From contig SDOA01000102.1 in the NCBI GenBank assembly GCA_004524595.1, positions 1-15,498 of the forward strand: a DNA stretch of 15,498 bases, read 5' to 3'. A model generated the notes under the pieces. It saw only the letters and a list, made by a program, of their open reading frames with translations. It had not been told where the DNA came from and searched no databases. Shown piece by piece: positions 7,806 through 14,504 of the stretch. Numbering within the stretch: position 1 is the stretch's first letter; every line of letters starts with the position of its first letter. The stretch comes from Candidatus Thorarchaeota archaeon. GTDB taxonomy: Archaea; Asgardarchaeota; Thorarchaeia; Thorarchaeales; Thorarchaeaceae. The translations under genes and the position numbers were made by a program.

Positions 7806-7821
7806 TATACCGAATGGTATA
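7806..7821. promoter_or_regulatory. Inverted repeat TATACC-N4-GGTATA
   Basis: Perfect 6-bp arms separated by GAAT, starting seven bases after the stop of the 115-aa gene and 71 bases before a possible 47-aa ORF. A second weaker pair, AGACTC (7833-7838) and GAGTCT (7863-7868), follows. The first could be an operator. No T-run follows it, so a terminator is less likely. The 288-base stretch 7799-8086 otherwise holds the small ORF at 7892 and the promoter of the ArsR-like gene. Confidence 0.3.
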
Positions 7822-7891
7822 CTAGATATCAGAGACTCTTATGTAACTCATCGTTTACGGAGGAGTCTTAATTTATCAATGGTGGAATAAT

Positions 7892-8035
7892 ATGCTAACG
7901 CAGTCAATCAATGAACAAGAAGTTTTTCCTAACTGGACAGCAAATTCAGGATTAGACCTTTGGCAACCTGACAACCTTTACATCGAATGGCTGACTTTTT
8001 TGTACTCCATCTGGCAGAAAGTTGATTATCTATAA
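7892..8035 (+). CDS. Possible 47-aa Trp-rich small protein
   Basis: ATG at 7892 is preceded by GGTGG with six bases between, a fair archaeal SD, and opens a frame of 47 codons ending in TAA at 8033-8035. The product has tryptophans at residues 15, 24, 33 and 41, spaced 9, 9 and 8, and a hydrophobic/aromatic C-terminal half (YIEWLTFLYSIWQKV). It has no cysteine and only one lysine. It is not long enough to be convincing by length alone. The SD and regular Trp spacing favour a real gene. It sits between the 115-aa gene and the ArsR-like regulator on the same strand, and its stop codon overlaps the TATA element of the regulator. No function can be offered. Confidence 0.35.
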   Translation: MLTQSINEQEVFPNWTANSGLDLWQPDNLYIEWLTFLYSIWQKVDYL

Positions 8036-8037
8036 AG
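8031..8037 (+). promoter_or_regulatory. TATA box of the ArsR-like gene
   Basis: TATAAAG lies 50 bases before the ATG at 8087. A start about 26 bases downstream (near 8058) leaves a short leader that includes the SD GAAGGA at 8074-8079, spaced seven bases from the ATG. A second TATAAAT at 8056-8062 would instead give a nearly leaderless transcript. Confidence 0.5.
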
Positions 8038-8038
8038 A

Positions 8039-8058
8039 ATAGAATCTACAGATTCTAT
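8039..8058. promoter_or_regulatory. 20-bp palindromic operator at the ArsR-like promoter
   Basis: ATAGAATC, TACA, GATTCTAT: two perfect 8-bp arms with a 4-base spacer. It starts one base after the TATAAAG box, covers the predicted transcription start and overlaps a second TATAAAT. This is where a repressor would block polymerase. The next gene encodes a winged-helix regulator, so autoregulation is the simplest reading. Confidence 0.6.
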
Positions 8059-8086
8059 AAATGTAAATTAAATGAAGGATTGAAAA

Positions 8087-8809
8087 ATGTCGCAAGATGA
8101 ACCAGGAGATCTTGATAAAGTCTTCAAAGCTCTAGGGAATGTTACGAGAAGAAGAATACTACAGCTTCTTGCTCATAATGAGAGATATCCCTATGAGCTA
8201 AGTAAGATGTTAGGACTCACTCAACGTGGTGTCTTCAAACATCTCGAAGCACTTCAGGAAGCTGGTCTTATCGAAAAATATAGTGGTGAGAGCGATTTAG
8301 GACCTGACAGAGTGTATTATAGATTGAATGCAAGATTTGGTCTCTCTACATCAATACAACCTGATGTCTTCTTTATTCGATTTACGAGGAGAGGAGGAAC
8401 CAGTAGGATAATTATCCCTAAAGGATTCGTTATTCCCGATGCGAGACCCGATGTTACTGCAATTCGTAGATTACTGAATGAACTAGGAAAAGTGAATCAT
8501 CGCCTCCTGAAAATTGATGAAGAGCGAATGCGTTTTGCATCTTTGCGGGGACAAATAATCCGTCGTATTGAAGATATTATGAATCAATGTAATTGGGATG
8601 AAGAAAGCTGTCAGAAAGTAAGGAATTTGATTAATCCTGTTAGACAATCATCTTCCGAAAATGATGATGAAACAATCAATCTCTGGACTGAAACTGTACA
8701 ACAGACCCTAAGATTGTTTGAGTCCTTATTTGATTCAGATGGAGAAAGTATAATCGAGCATTCTGATGATGCGCTTGATGATGAAGAGTTCATAGTAGAG
8801 CCTGAATAA
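8087..8809 (+). CDS. ArsR-type winged-helix regulator (SurR-like architecture)
   Basis: A 240-aa DNA-binding protein. Residues about 8-80 form an ArsR-type winged helix: FKALGNVTRRRILQLLA (helices 1-2), YELSKMLGLTQRGVFKHLEALQEAGLI (helix-turn-helix, 36-62) and the wing GPDRVYYRL (72-80). A beta-rich segment (about 93-115) and a helical segment (about 124-182) follow, then an acidic tail (from about 191). This long form resembles the archaeal ArsR-like group that includes Pyrococcus SurR. SurR's CxxC redox switch is not seen in the HTH here; the only cysteines are C168 and C175 (C-x6-C) in the helical part. The gene has a TATA box, an SD (GAAGGA) and a 20-bp palindrome over its promoter. Its 3' end lies four bases from the convergent KaiC-like gene. 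The signal sensed is unknown. Confidence 0.8.
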   Translation: MSQDEPGDLDKVFKALGNVTRRRILQLLAHNERYPYELSKMLGLTQRGVFKHLEALQEAGLIEKYSGESDLGPDRVYYRLNARFGLSTSIQPDVFFIRFTRRGGTSRIIIPKGFVIPDARPDVTAIRRLLNELGKVNHRLLKIDEERMRFASLRGQIIRRIEDIMNQCNWDEESCQKVRNLINPVRQSSSENDDETINLWTETVQQTLRLFESLFDSDGESIIEHSDDALDDEEFIVEPE

Positions 8810-8813
8810 TCGA

Positions 8814-9494
8814 TTACCAGTTCCATATGATCTCCCATTCTGACCTGCGTGGATTGGTCATTTTCGGAACATATTCTATTGAGTTATACGGAAGTTCTAC
8901 GCCCTTTGCTTTCTTAACTGTCAGGTAGTGTTTTCCCTGAGCTGTAGTTAGAGTAATAATACCTTGAGCAAGAGAAAATAACTGATTAATTGTGACTGAG
9001 TCGGCGGTTTCAGTGTGCACTAAATAGAATTCATTTGAACCAATTTTGATGCTTTCCTCAACGCATTCCTTGAAGAATTGAACAACATCTCTTGCGGAAA
9101 AATCGATAAGGAGTGGAGTCAAACCTTCAAAAGTAATAAGTCTAGGATTAATATCTTTCCGTAGACTTCGGAGTTCAATATTAATCTCATGGAGATGTGG
9201 AGAACAGGTATGCATGCCCATGGTTTTTTGCCCGTATCCTATTTCGAGAATCTGAAATTTTTCATTCTGTTTTTCTGCCAATTCTGCCATCAAAGATCTA
9301 TTGCGTGCTTCTGTCACAACTTCTAAGGTCGATAGACCCAACTCGATAGCTTTTCTGATTAATGTGAGCATAAAAAGGTCATAATGGCTATCCTGAGATA
9401 CTAGTACAAGGAAAACATATCCTGGAGGTGGTTTAGTTAGAAGATGGTCTATGATAGTCAAGTGCGAACCGATAAGTTTTGGTTCTCCGGTCAT
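8814..9494 (-). CDS. KaiC/RecA-fold protein lacking the P-loop
   Basis: The order of elements is that of a KaiC-type ATPase, but the nucleotide-binding residues are missing. Where Walker A should be, after a hydrophobic strand, the sequence is LVLVSQDSHYDLFM (about 30-43) with no G-x-x-x-x-G-K-T/S. The Walker B region reads NPRLITFEGLTPLLIDFSARDVVQFF (about 116-141), keeping the flanking KaiC pattern (h-h-h-D-S-L-S-P-L-L-x-F-S-x-x-x-x-x-x-F) but with F-E in place of the Asp. KKAKG (about 194-198) recalls the KMRG motif. It is probably a non-catalytic partner or scaffold. Numbering is from ATG 9494; GTG at 9503 is an alternative that adds three residues. It is the last gene of the cluster, closely following the response regulator, which suggests co-transcription. 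Family assignment is by pattern and would need a structure-level search. Confidence 0.65.
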   Translation of the reverse strand: MTGEPKLIGSHLTIIDHLLTKPPPGYVFLVLVSQDSHYDLFMLTLIRKAIELGLSTLEVVTEARNRSLMAELAEKQNEKFQILEIGYGQKTMGMHTCSPHLHEINIELRSLRKDINPRLITFEGLTPLLIDFSARDVVQFFKECVEESIKIGSNEFYLVHTETADSVTINQLFSLAQGIITLTTAQGKHYLTVKKAKGVELPYNSIEYVPKMTNPRRSEWEIIWNW

Positions 9495-9512
9495 AGATTC
9501 CACTCTTCTTAA

Positions 9513-9896
9513 TCAACTATTGATATTCAGATGTTTTTTAATTGTAGCAACTAACGCTTTGCCAGAAAATGGTTTTACGATATATTCGTCTGCACCGACT
9601 TGTTCTCCCTTTTCTATATCACTACTGAGACCTTTAGCAGTGAACATCAATATCGGTGTATTTTTAAAACTCGTATCCTCTTTGAGTTTCTTACAGACTG
9701 TAAAGCCATCAATAGTAGGTAGCATTACATCTAGTAAGATAAGATCAGGTTTCTCAGATTGTGCAAGTTCAATTGCTGATTCTCCATCACCAGCAATAAT
9801 TACAGCGAATCCATGTTTTTCTAAGAAAGTTTTGGCTAGTTCAGTTGTAAGTTCTTCATCATCGACAACAAGGATCTTCTTGGTATTAGAGCTCAT
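9513..9896 (-). CDS. Stand-alone response regulator receiver (CheY-like)
   Basis: A 127-aa single receiver domain with every phosphorylation residue in place: the acidic pair D12-D13 in VVDDEE, phosphoacceptor D56 in ILLDVMLP, T86 in MFTAKG and K108 in YIVKPF. There is no output domain, so it acts through protein contact. The ATG at 9896 lies just past the stop of the upstream ATPase gene, and its SD GAGGTGA (9901-9907) overlaps that TGA, so translation is coupled to the ATPase. The P-loop-less KaiC-like gene follows about 10-18 bases downstream. The arrangement points to phospho-control of one or both RecA-fold neighbours. No histidine kinase is present in the window. Confidence 0.92.
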   Translation of the reverse strand: MSSNTKKILVVDDEELTTELAKTFLEKHGFAVIIAGDGESAIELAQSEKPDLILLDVMLPTIDGFTVCKKLKEDTSFKNTPILMFTAKGLSSDIEKGEQVGADEYIVKPFSGKALVATIKKHLNINS

Positions 9897-9905
9897 TTAC
9901 TCACC

Positions 9906-11288
9906 TCAGACAATTGGTATTAATTCATAATCTAGGAAACCTTTCGAAAGAAGAGGTCTCAATGCTAGAAAGTTTGTTCGTGGGATTACACCATAGACAC
10001 TTAGAACACCATTTAACTCCTGAACCTTAAGATGAACACTATATGCAATCGAACCACTTTTCACCATCTGCTGTTGACTTAGAATTGATATTGCTGTTCG
10101 ATTTGTAGATGGTAATGCCGCTGTTATTTCAGCCAGCATTTCTTTTACGTCATTGACTCCATACTTGTTCTCCAGAGTGTCGAGAGAAAATAGCTCTGTG
10201 GTTGTTGTTCCGAATTTTCGTTCCAATTGAGATGACTCGTATCGGATTTCTTGCAGTGTCTTCCAAGGATCATCATCAATATTCCGAACATTTACGTGGG
10301 TTCCAATGGCATGACGTCCAAAGAATACTACTTGTTCTTCAATACAGTCCTCATCAACGAAATGGCTTAATCCATGTATAAATCGGACTGGAGACCATCC
10401 TTCTGGAAGAAGTATGACTGCTGGTCTTTTTAGCTGCAAGTGATTGGAAAGAAAAGGGATGTACACAGTTTCTAAGTAGGGAACAGCAAGGCTCTCGATT
10501 TCTATTAGACTCAACATGCCACGTTCAAATCCACCACCTAAGATAATATCCAAGCTTTTGTTTCCAGTTGAGATTTTATCTTTTGATGGATCTTTGATTG
10601 GTTCTCGTTCTACTGTTATTGGTGGGAATTGATGTTTGTACCAAGGAATGAAACTAAATTGTCCTTGATCCAAAGTGAAAAGGAATTTATCTTGTTTTAC
10701 TGACCATGAACGCATTTTATCGATGAACATCTGCCTATACATACGGTTGTTATCATGAAGTTTTTCAAGTCTAATTATAGCATCTGCAGAATGGTCAAGA
10801 GGTTTTATTTCATTCGAACCACAATCACCTTCAACGACGAATACAATTTTTTTCCCTTCAATTTTCGCAGCATATATTAGAGATTGTTGAATCTCATATC
10901 TTTTCTCTAACTCAATAGGCATGATGAAATCTGACCATGAATCTATGATGATCATTGAACTGTCGTCAGGGATCTCTTTACAATCAAGCAGCTTTGAGAG
11001 CTGTTGTTTTAGGGTTAGATCATGATAAGAGCTTGAGTCAATATTCCTCCAACAGTGTGCAATTGCATGACGATTTTTCCAATTTGTGTTTGAAGAGAGT
11101 ACATTTTGCGTTGGTGTATCAATTTCAGCATTGGATAATATGAGAAATGAATTATCATACTCTCTAAAGAGCTCTTGAACAAACAGACTTTTACCAGTTC
11201 CAGGATTACCAGTCACCATGAGTACATAGCCCATATCAGAGTCCAATGCATCCTTAATGCTAGGAGGAATTGCGCCTTCAGCGCTCAT
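9906..11288 (-). CDS. Two-lobe GvpD/KaiC-like P-loop ATPase
   Basis: A 460-aa protein with two RecA/KaiC-type lobes. The first lobe opens with IPPSIKDAL and a good Walker A, GNPGTGKS (27-34). It has a Walker B, SMIIIDSWSD (111-120, Asp116), an FVVEGD strand (about 150-155) and KMRSW (191-195), where KaiC/GvpD proteins have KMRG. This layout recalls the archaeal GvpD P-loop group. The second lobe starts as a KaiC domain does, with ISTGNKSLDIILGGGFERGMLSLIEIES (about 239-266), but the expected GKT is absent and IESLAVPY stands there, so it should not bind ATP normally. One active and one dead lobe suggests a regulatory ATPase. It leads the set with the coupled response regulator. A TATA-like CTTATATTTG at about 11332-11342 may give it its own promoter. 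No gas-vesicle structural gene is nearby, so no gas-vesicle role is claimed. Confidence 0.75.
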   Translation of the reverse strand: MSAEGAIPPSIKDALDSDMGYVLMVTGNPGTGKSLFVQELFREYDNSFLILSNAEIDTPTQNVLSSNTNWKNRHAIAHCWRNIDSSSYHDLTLKQQLSKLLDCKEIPDDSSMIIIDSWSDFIMPIELEKRYEIQQSLIYAAKIEGKKIVFVVEGDCGSNEIKPLDHSADAIIRLEKLHDNNRMYRQMFIDKMRSWSVKQDKFLFTLDQGQFSFIPWYKHQFPPITVEREPIKDPSKDKISTGNKSLDIILGGGFERGMLSLIEIESLAVPYLETVYIPFLSNHLQLKRPAVILLPEGWSPVRFIHGLSHFVDEDCIEEQVVFFGRHAIGTHVNVRNIDDDPWKTLQEIRYESSQLERKFGTTTTELFSLDTLENKYGVNDVKEMLAEITAALPSTNRTAISILSQQQMVKSGSIAYSVHLKVQELNGVLSVYGVIPRTNFLALRPLLSKGFLDYELIPIV

Positions 11289-11383
11289 ATCATGTGTCCC
11301 CTTGCTTGCGCCTTGTCATTTCCGAATAATGCAAATATAAGGATATGTTGCTCATTTATTCTTGGAAAATTTGTATTATTCAT
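11285..11383 (-). CDS. Possible 32-aa ORF bridging the GNAT and GvpD-like genes
   Basis: ATG at 11383 lies inside the last codons of the GNAT gene (ATGAATAA contains its TAA), and the TGA at 11287-11285 overlaps the ATG of the next gene as ATGA. The product is a short mixed peptide with a hydrophobic centre (HILIFALFG). A GGAG lies only two bases before the ATG, a poor spacing. The neat overlap at both ends is the only support. It may simply be chance, or a coupling ORF. Confidence 0.2.
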   Translation of the reverse strand: MNNTNFPRINEQHILIFALFGNDKAQARGHMI

Positions 11384-11903
11384 CGCTCCGAAATAGTTCC
11401 ATGTAATGGGTGTCAACATATTTTCCATTAATGAAATATTTCTGATGCGCAAGTCCGAATTCTTTGAATCCAACTTTTTCATAAACATGTTTTGCTCGTT
11501 CATTGAAATCATGAACAGATAGTTCGATTCTTCGTAGATTGAGATGTCTCCAGCCAAACCCAATAAGGAGTTTCATTGCTTCCGTACCAAATCCCATATC
11601 CCAATTTTTAGGATCATGAATTGCAATACCGAGGACACTTGTCCTAGATAGCCAATCGATATCATGTAGTGCCACTGTACCAATAAAGCTTTGATCTTTC
11701 TTCCGTTCAATAACAAAGATGTAGCTTTGACGATTCTTCATTTGTTCCTGAGATCTTTTAATCCACTCTAGTTCCGCTTCTCTTGTTTGAGGAATAAATC
11801 CACCAAGAAACTCTCGCATCTCGGGATTATTCCAACCTTTCATCACATCGTCAAGGTGCCGCTCCTCTAGTAGAACCAGTCGTATTTCTATACCATCTAA
11901 CAT
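11376..11903 (-). CDS. GNAT acetyltransferase (RimJ/RimL- or SpeG-like)
   Basis: A 175-aa protein with the GNAT fold. It starts with the IRLVLLEERHLDDVMKGWNNPEMREFLG segment of the RimJ/RimL-type branch. A central FVIERKKDQSFIGTVALHDIDW strand pair (about 63-84) follows. The acetyl-CoA-binding motif is WDMGFGTEAMKLLIGFGW (101-118, G-x-G-T-E-A). The C-terminal VHDFNERAKHVYEKVGFKEFG (about 130-150) is the classic N-x-R-A-x-x-x-Y-x-K-x-G-F signature. It should transfer acetyl from acetyl-CoA to an amino group of a protein N-terminus, a polyamine or another small amine. The substrate is not evident. A GGAG SD lies eight bases before the ATG. TATA-like TATAAAGG at 11919-11926 sits rather close to the ATG. 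It is first in the cluster, 86 bases before the GvpD-like gene. Confidence 0.85.
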   Translation of the reverse strand: MLDGIEIRLVLLEERHLDDVMKGWNNPEMREFLGGFIPQTREAELEWIKRSQEQMKNRQSYIFVIERKKDQSFIGTVALHDIDWLSRTSVLGIAIHDPKNWDMGFGTEAMKLLIGFGWRHLNLRRIELSVHDFNERAKHVYEKVGFKEFGLAHQKYFINGKYVDTHYMELFRSDE

Positions 11904-11939
11904 CAGAAGATCTCCAAACCTTTATACGAACAACCAAAT

Positions 11940-11947
11940 AAAAAAAT
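11940..11947 (-). terminator. Oligo-T run after the TPR gene
   Basis: Eight consecutive T on the minus strand, 13 to 20 bases after the TPR stop codon, with no strong stem before it. Archaeal RNA polymerase can end on U-tracts alone, so this may separate the TPR transcript from the GNAT cluster. Confidence 0.4.
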
Positions 11948-11959
11948 TAAGGAAGTAGA

Positions 11960-13540
11960 TTATTTTTCCAGACGAGCCATATAATCACGAAAATACGGAC
12001 AAAGATTACCCATCCAATAGAGATTACCAAAACACTCCTTACGTAATTTCTGTCGCTCTACACGGCACTCAAAACTTTTTTCACCGTCATAGAATACACA
12101 CAAATCACTATCTGATGCAGTATCCTCTAATACTGTTCTTCTAACTTTTTTCATCAATGAAGAATCAGAGATTTTTAACCAGTCAGAGAGTGGACCCATT
12201 TTTTCCCTTACATCATTTATTAATTGGCTATCAGGACTCACATCTTTTGCCCAAAGAGTAATAATCAGACTGATATTTGCATTAAATGCATAAAGTAAAT
12301 GAGCGACTTCCAAAGACACTTCTCTAGCTTTTTCGTATTGATGTAATGCTCTCTCAAAATCCTGCAGAAGAAAATACGCATCTCCTGTTACAAAATGTAT
12401 CAGAGCAAGTGTCTGTTTCATCCCTGCCCCCTCTGCCAGTTTTATGGCTGCCTCATAGTGCTGCAAAGCTAATTGAGGGTCTCCTTTTCTTAGTGCCACA
12501 TCACCTAGATTAACAGTTGCAATAGTAATACCACGCATGAATTCAGCTTCTTGACTGATTTCAAGTGCACGGCGATTGTAAATTTCCATTTGATCGATTT
12601 GATCTAAAACTCTATCTATCTCACCTACATTAATGAGTGTACGAGCAAGCCCTATCTGATTATTGAGTTGCTGTTGAATTATGAGTAGCTCTTCGAACTG
12701 ATCGCGCGCCTCTTGTAGCTGCCCCAGATTTAGATGAATTACACCTCTAAGATTTCGAGCATCAGCAACACCTGGTAAATATCCCATTTGCTCATATTCA
12801 CGTAGTGCAGTTTGGCATAAAGACATGGCTCTATCATATTCATTAATATCCTCAAGAGCTCGAGCTCTATAATATCTGATATCATTTATTGCTAAACGAT
12901 TGTCAAGTAAGACTGCTGTATCATAAGCTGAATCTAGTCGCATCAATGACTCTTCACGAGAGTCTGCATATCCTGAGATAAACGCGAGAATAATTCTTGT
13001 TTGTAGCAGAGCTGCTTGAACCATTGTTCGAATTTTGGGGTCTTGAGCTGTTGCAAGAGTTACCTTATCAATGCTCTCTGTTGCAACTTCTTGTGCATGA
13101 TCCGCATAACCTAGATCCATGAGAATAGATGATAATTGACCTGAAAGTTCTGCAAATGCAATGTAATCCTTTGCTTGCCATGTTTGATTTGTTATATTAC
13201 GTAGATTATTCAACCATCGTGGATCTAAACTCTGTCTACAATATGCAGCTGCGGCATAACCTTTGCATGTTAGATTCTGGCAATCTTTCGCAAGAATCTG
13301 ATTATATCCATACTTTCCCCTTAGAAAACAGGCTTTTGCACACATGGCTAGGAATGCTGGACTTCTATTTCTATATTCTCCTGCACCGACGAACTCGATG
13401 AGAATATCAGTAAAAAGCATGAAGCGATCTTTAGTACTTCGAGAGTGAACCATCAGACTATTTGCAATCTCCTCTAATTCAGACTCTTCTAGATTGGATC
13501 TATACATCATGAATTCGGGTATGATTGTATCGTCTGCCAA
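11960..13540 (-). CDS. TPR-repeat protein with cysteine clusters at both ends
   Basis: A 526-aa soluble helical protein. From about 195 to 425 it consists of tandem TPR units: for example RYYRARALEDINEYDRAMSL, ARNLRGVIHLNLGQLQEARD, ATVNLGDVALRKGDPQLALQ and IHFVTGDAYFLLQDFERALH show the W/L-G-Y-A-F-A-P spacing, with about 40 residues per unit. The N-terminal helical part carries C67, C71, C87, C92 and C101. The C-terminal 50 residues carry C481, C492, C503 and C514 at exactly 11-residue intervals. Both clusters could bind zinc or an iron-sulphur centre. Only one cysteine (C242) lies between. The start is TTG 13540 with a GAGAGAGGG purine tract upstream; ATG at 13510 or 13507 would remove ten or eleven residues. 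A TATA-like ACATAAAGT (about 13591-13600) fits the TTG. It diverges from the KaiC-like gene and is likely a protein-interaction scaffold or sensor. Confidence 0.78.
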   Translation of the reverse strand: MADDTIIPEFMMYRSNLEESELEEIANSLMVHSRSTKDRFMLFTDILIEFVGAGEYRNRSPAFLAMCAKACFLRGKYGYNQILAKDCQNLTCKGYAAAAYCRQSLDPRWLNNLRNITNQTWQAKDYIAFAELSGQLSSILMDLGYADHAQEVATESIDKVTLATAQDPKIRTMVQAALLQTRIILAFISGYADSREESLMRLDSAYDTAVLLDNRLAINDIRYYRARALEDINEYDRAMSLCQTALREYEQMGYLPGVADARNLRGVIHLNLGQLQEARDQFEELLIIQQQLNNQIGLARTLINVGEIDRVLDQIDQMEIYNRRALEISQEAEFMRGITIATVNLGDVALRKGDPQLALQHYEAAIKLAEGAGMKQTLALIHFVTGDAYFLLQDFERALHQYEKAREVSLEVAHLLYAFNANISLIITLWAKDVSPDSQLINDVREKMGPLSDWLKISDSSLMKKVRRTVLEDTASDSDLCVFYDGEKSFECRVERQKLRKECFGNLYWMGNLCPYFRDYMARLEK

Positions 13541-13743
13541 TTTTTCACAAACCCTCTCTCTTGGGATTTTGACGTGTTATTTCTCGTTGATGCACTTTAT
13601 GTTGCCATCAAAAGGCTTCTAGTGGTTTCCTTCGCATACTCATAACTTGGAAGTGATAAAGCTTTCATGTGTGTGTTATTTTCCGTTGAAACATATTTGT
13701 GAAAGATTAAATCGGGAAATGTATCACTATTCCTGTGGTTAAA

Positions 13744-14499
13744 ATGCCAAAAGAACATGTTAGTAGTGGGGTAAAAGGACTCGATGAATTGTTGTCTGGG
13801 GGATATGTGAAAGGCAGGTCGACACTCATTGCTGGAGGTCCCGGGACTGGTAAGAGTATATTGACTTGGCACTTTCTCTTCGATGGGATAAATAATGGAG
13901 AGAAAGGAATTCTCGTATCTCTTGATCAAACTCATGATATGATTATTGAGGATATGAAAGATTTCGGATGGAATCCAACTAAAGCAATAGAATCAGGTGA
14001 TATCAGTATACTCAGTGGAACATTGAAACTCATTCCAAGGGACACCAGTTACGAATATGTAATAGGATTTAATCATCCTCTATTACGTGAGCAACCATTT
14101 ACAGTTCCGCGACTAGCAGAATTGATTCAGAAAAAAGCTCTTGAAGTCGGAGCACAACGTATAGTTATAGATGGGTTAGGACCTCTATTAGAGCTTGTAG
14201 GACAACGCTCTGAAATCAGACAACTTGTATATGGATTCATCAAGGATATATCTGATGGAATGAATACTGTTATTCTTACTCACGAACTGAGAGCGAGTGA
14301 ATCTGCTCAAAATGATGAGCTTCCATTCTTCATCTGTGACGGTGTTATAAAATTGGAAACCGTTCATTCTTCTGGAGATTATGTACGCTCAATGAGAGTT
14401 GTGAAAATGAGAGGAGCAAATCATATCATGCGACCTATCATGTTCAAAATTGGTTCAGAGGGAATTGTGGCATTTCCAGACGCAAGATTTCCAGAGTAA
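13744..14499 (+). CDS. Single-domain KaiC-like (RecA-superfamily) ATPase
   Basis: A one-domain KaiC homologue of 251 aa from ATG 13744. GTG 13735, three codons earlier, is the alternative start; neither has a clear SD. The N-terminal VSSGVKGLDELLSGG is the family's opening. Walker A is GGPGTGKS (31-38) and Walker B is RIVIDG (139-144, Asp143). The late KMRG (221-224) and the closing IGSEGIVAFP segment are also typical. The pair of catalytic glutamates, usually E-E after the third strand, reads D-Q here (LVSLDQTHDM, residues 61-62). ATP binding is therefore expected but slow or altered hydrolysis is likely. No second domain, RadA zinc finger or C-terminal phosphorylation segment is present. 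It diverges from the TPR gene across 194 bases and converges on a receiver gene with five bases between the stops. The region 13541-13743 holds only promoter-like AT-rich sequence. Confidence 0.85.
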   Translation: MPKEHVSSGVKGLDELLSGGYVKGRSTLIAGGPGTGKSILTWHFLFDGINNGEKGILVSLDQTHDMIIEDMKDFGWNPTKAIESGDISILSGTLKLIPRDTSYEYVIGFNHPLLREQPFTVPRLAELIQKKALEVGAQRIVIDGLGPLLELVGQRSEIRQLVYGFIKDISDGMNTVILTHELRASESAQNDELPFFICDGVIKLETVHSSGDYVRSMRVVKMRGANHIMRPIMFKIGSEGIVAFPDARFPE

Positions 14500-14504
14500 T
14501 TTAG

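Noticed and set aside
9451..9930. 159-aa plus-strand ORF rich in Ser, Ile and Leu
   Set aside because: It lies opposite the complete response regulator gene, whose full active site proves the minus strand. The ORF has low-complexity antisense composition and no SD.
11919..11926. TATAAAGG as the promoter of the GNAT gene
   Set aside because: It would place the transcript start at or after the ATG at 11903, although that ATG has a good SD. An AT-rich stretch further upstream is more likely.
13597..13935. 112-aa minus-strand ORF upstream of the TPR gene
   Set aside because: Half of it overlaps the KaiC-like gene's Walker A region antisense. Composition is not protein-like and the rest lies in the divergent promoter region.
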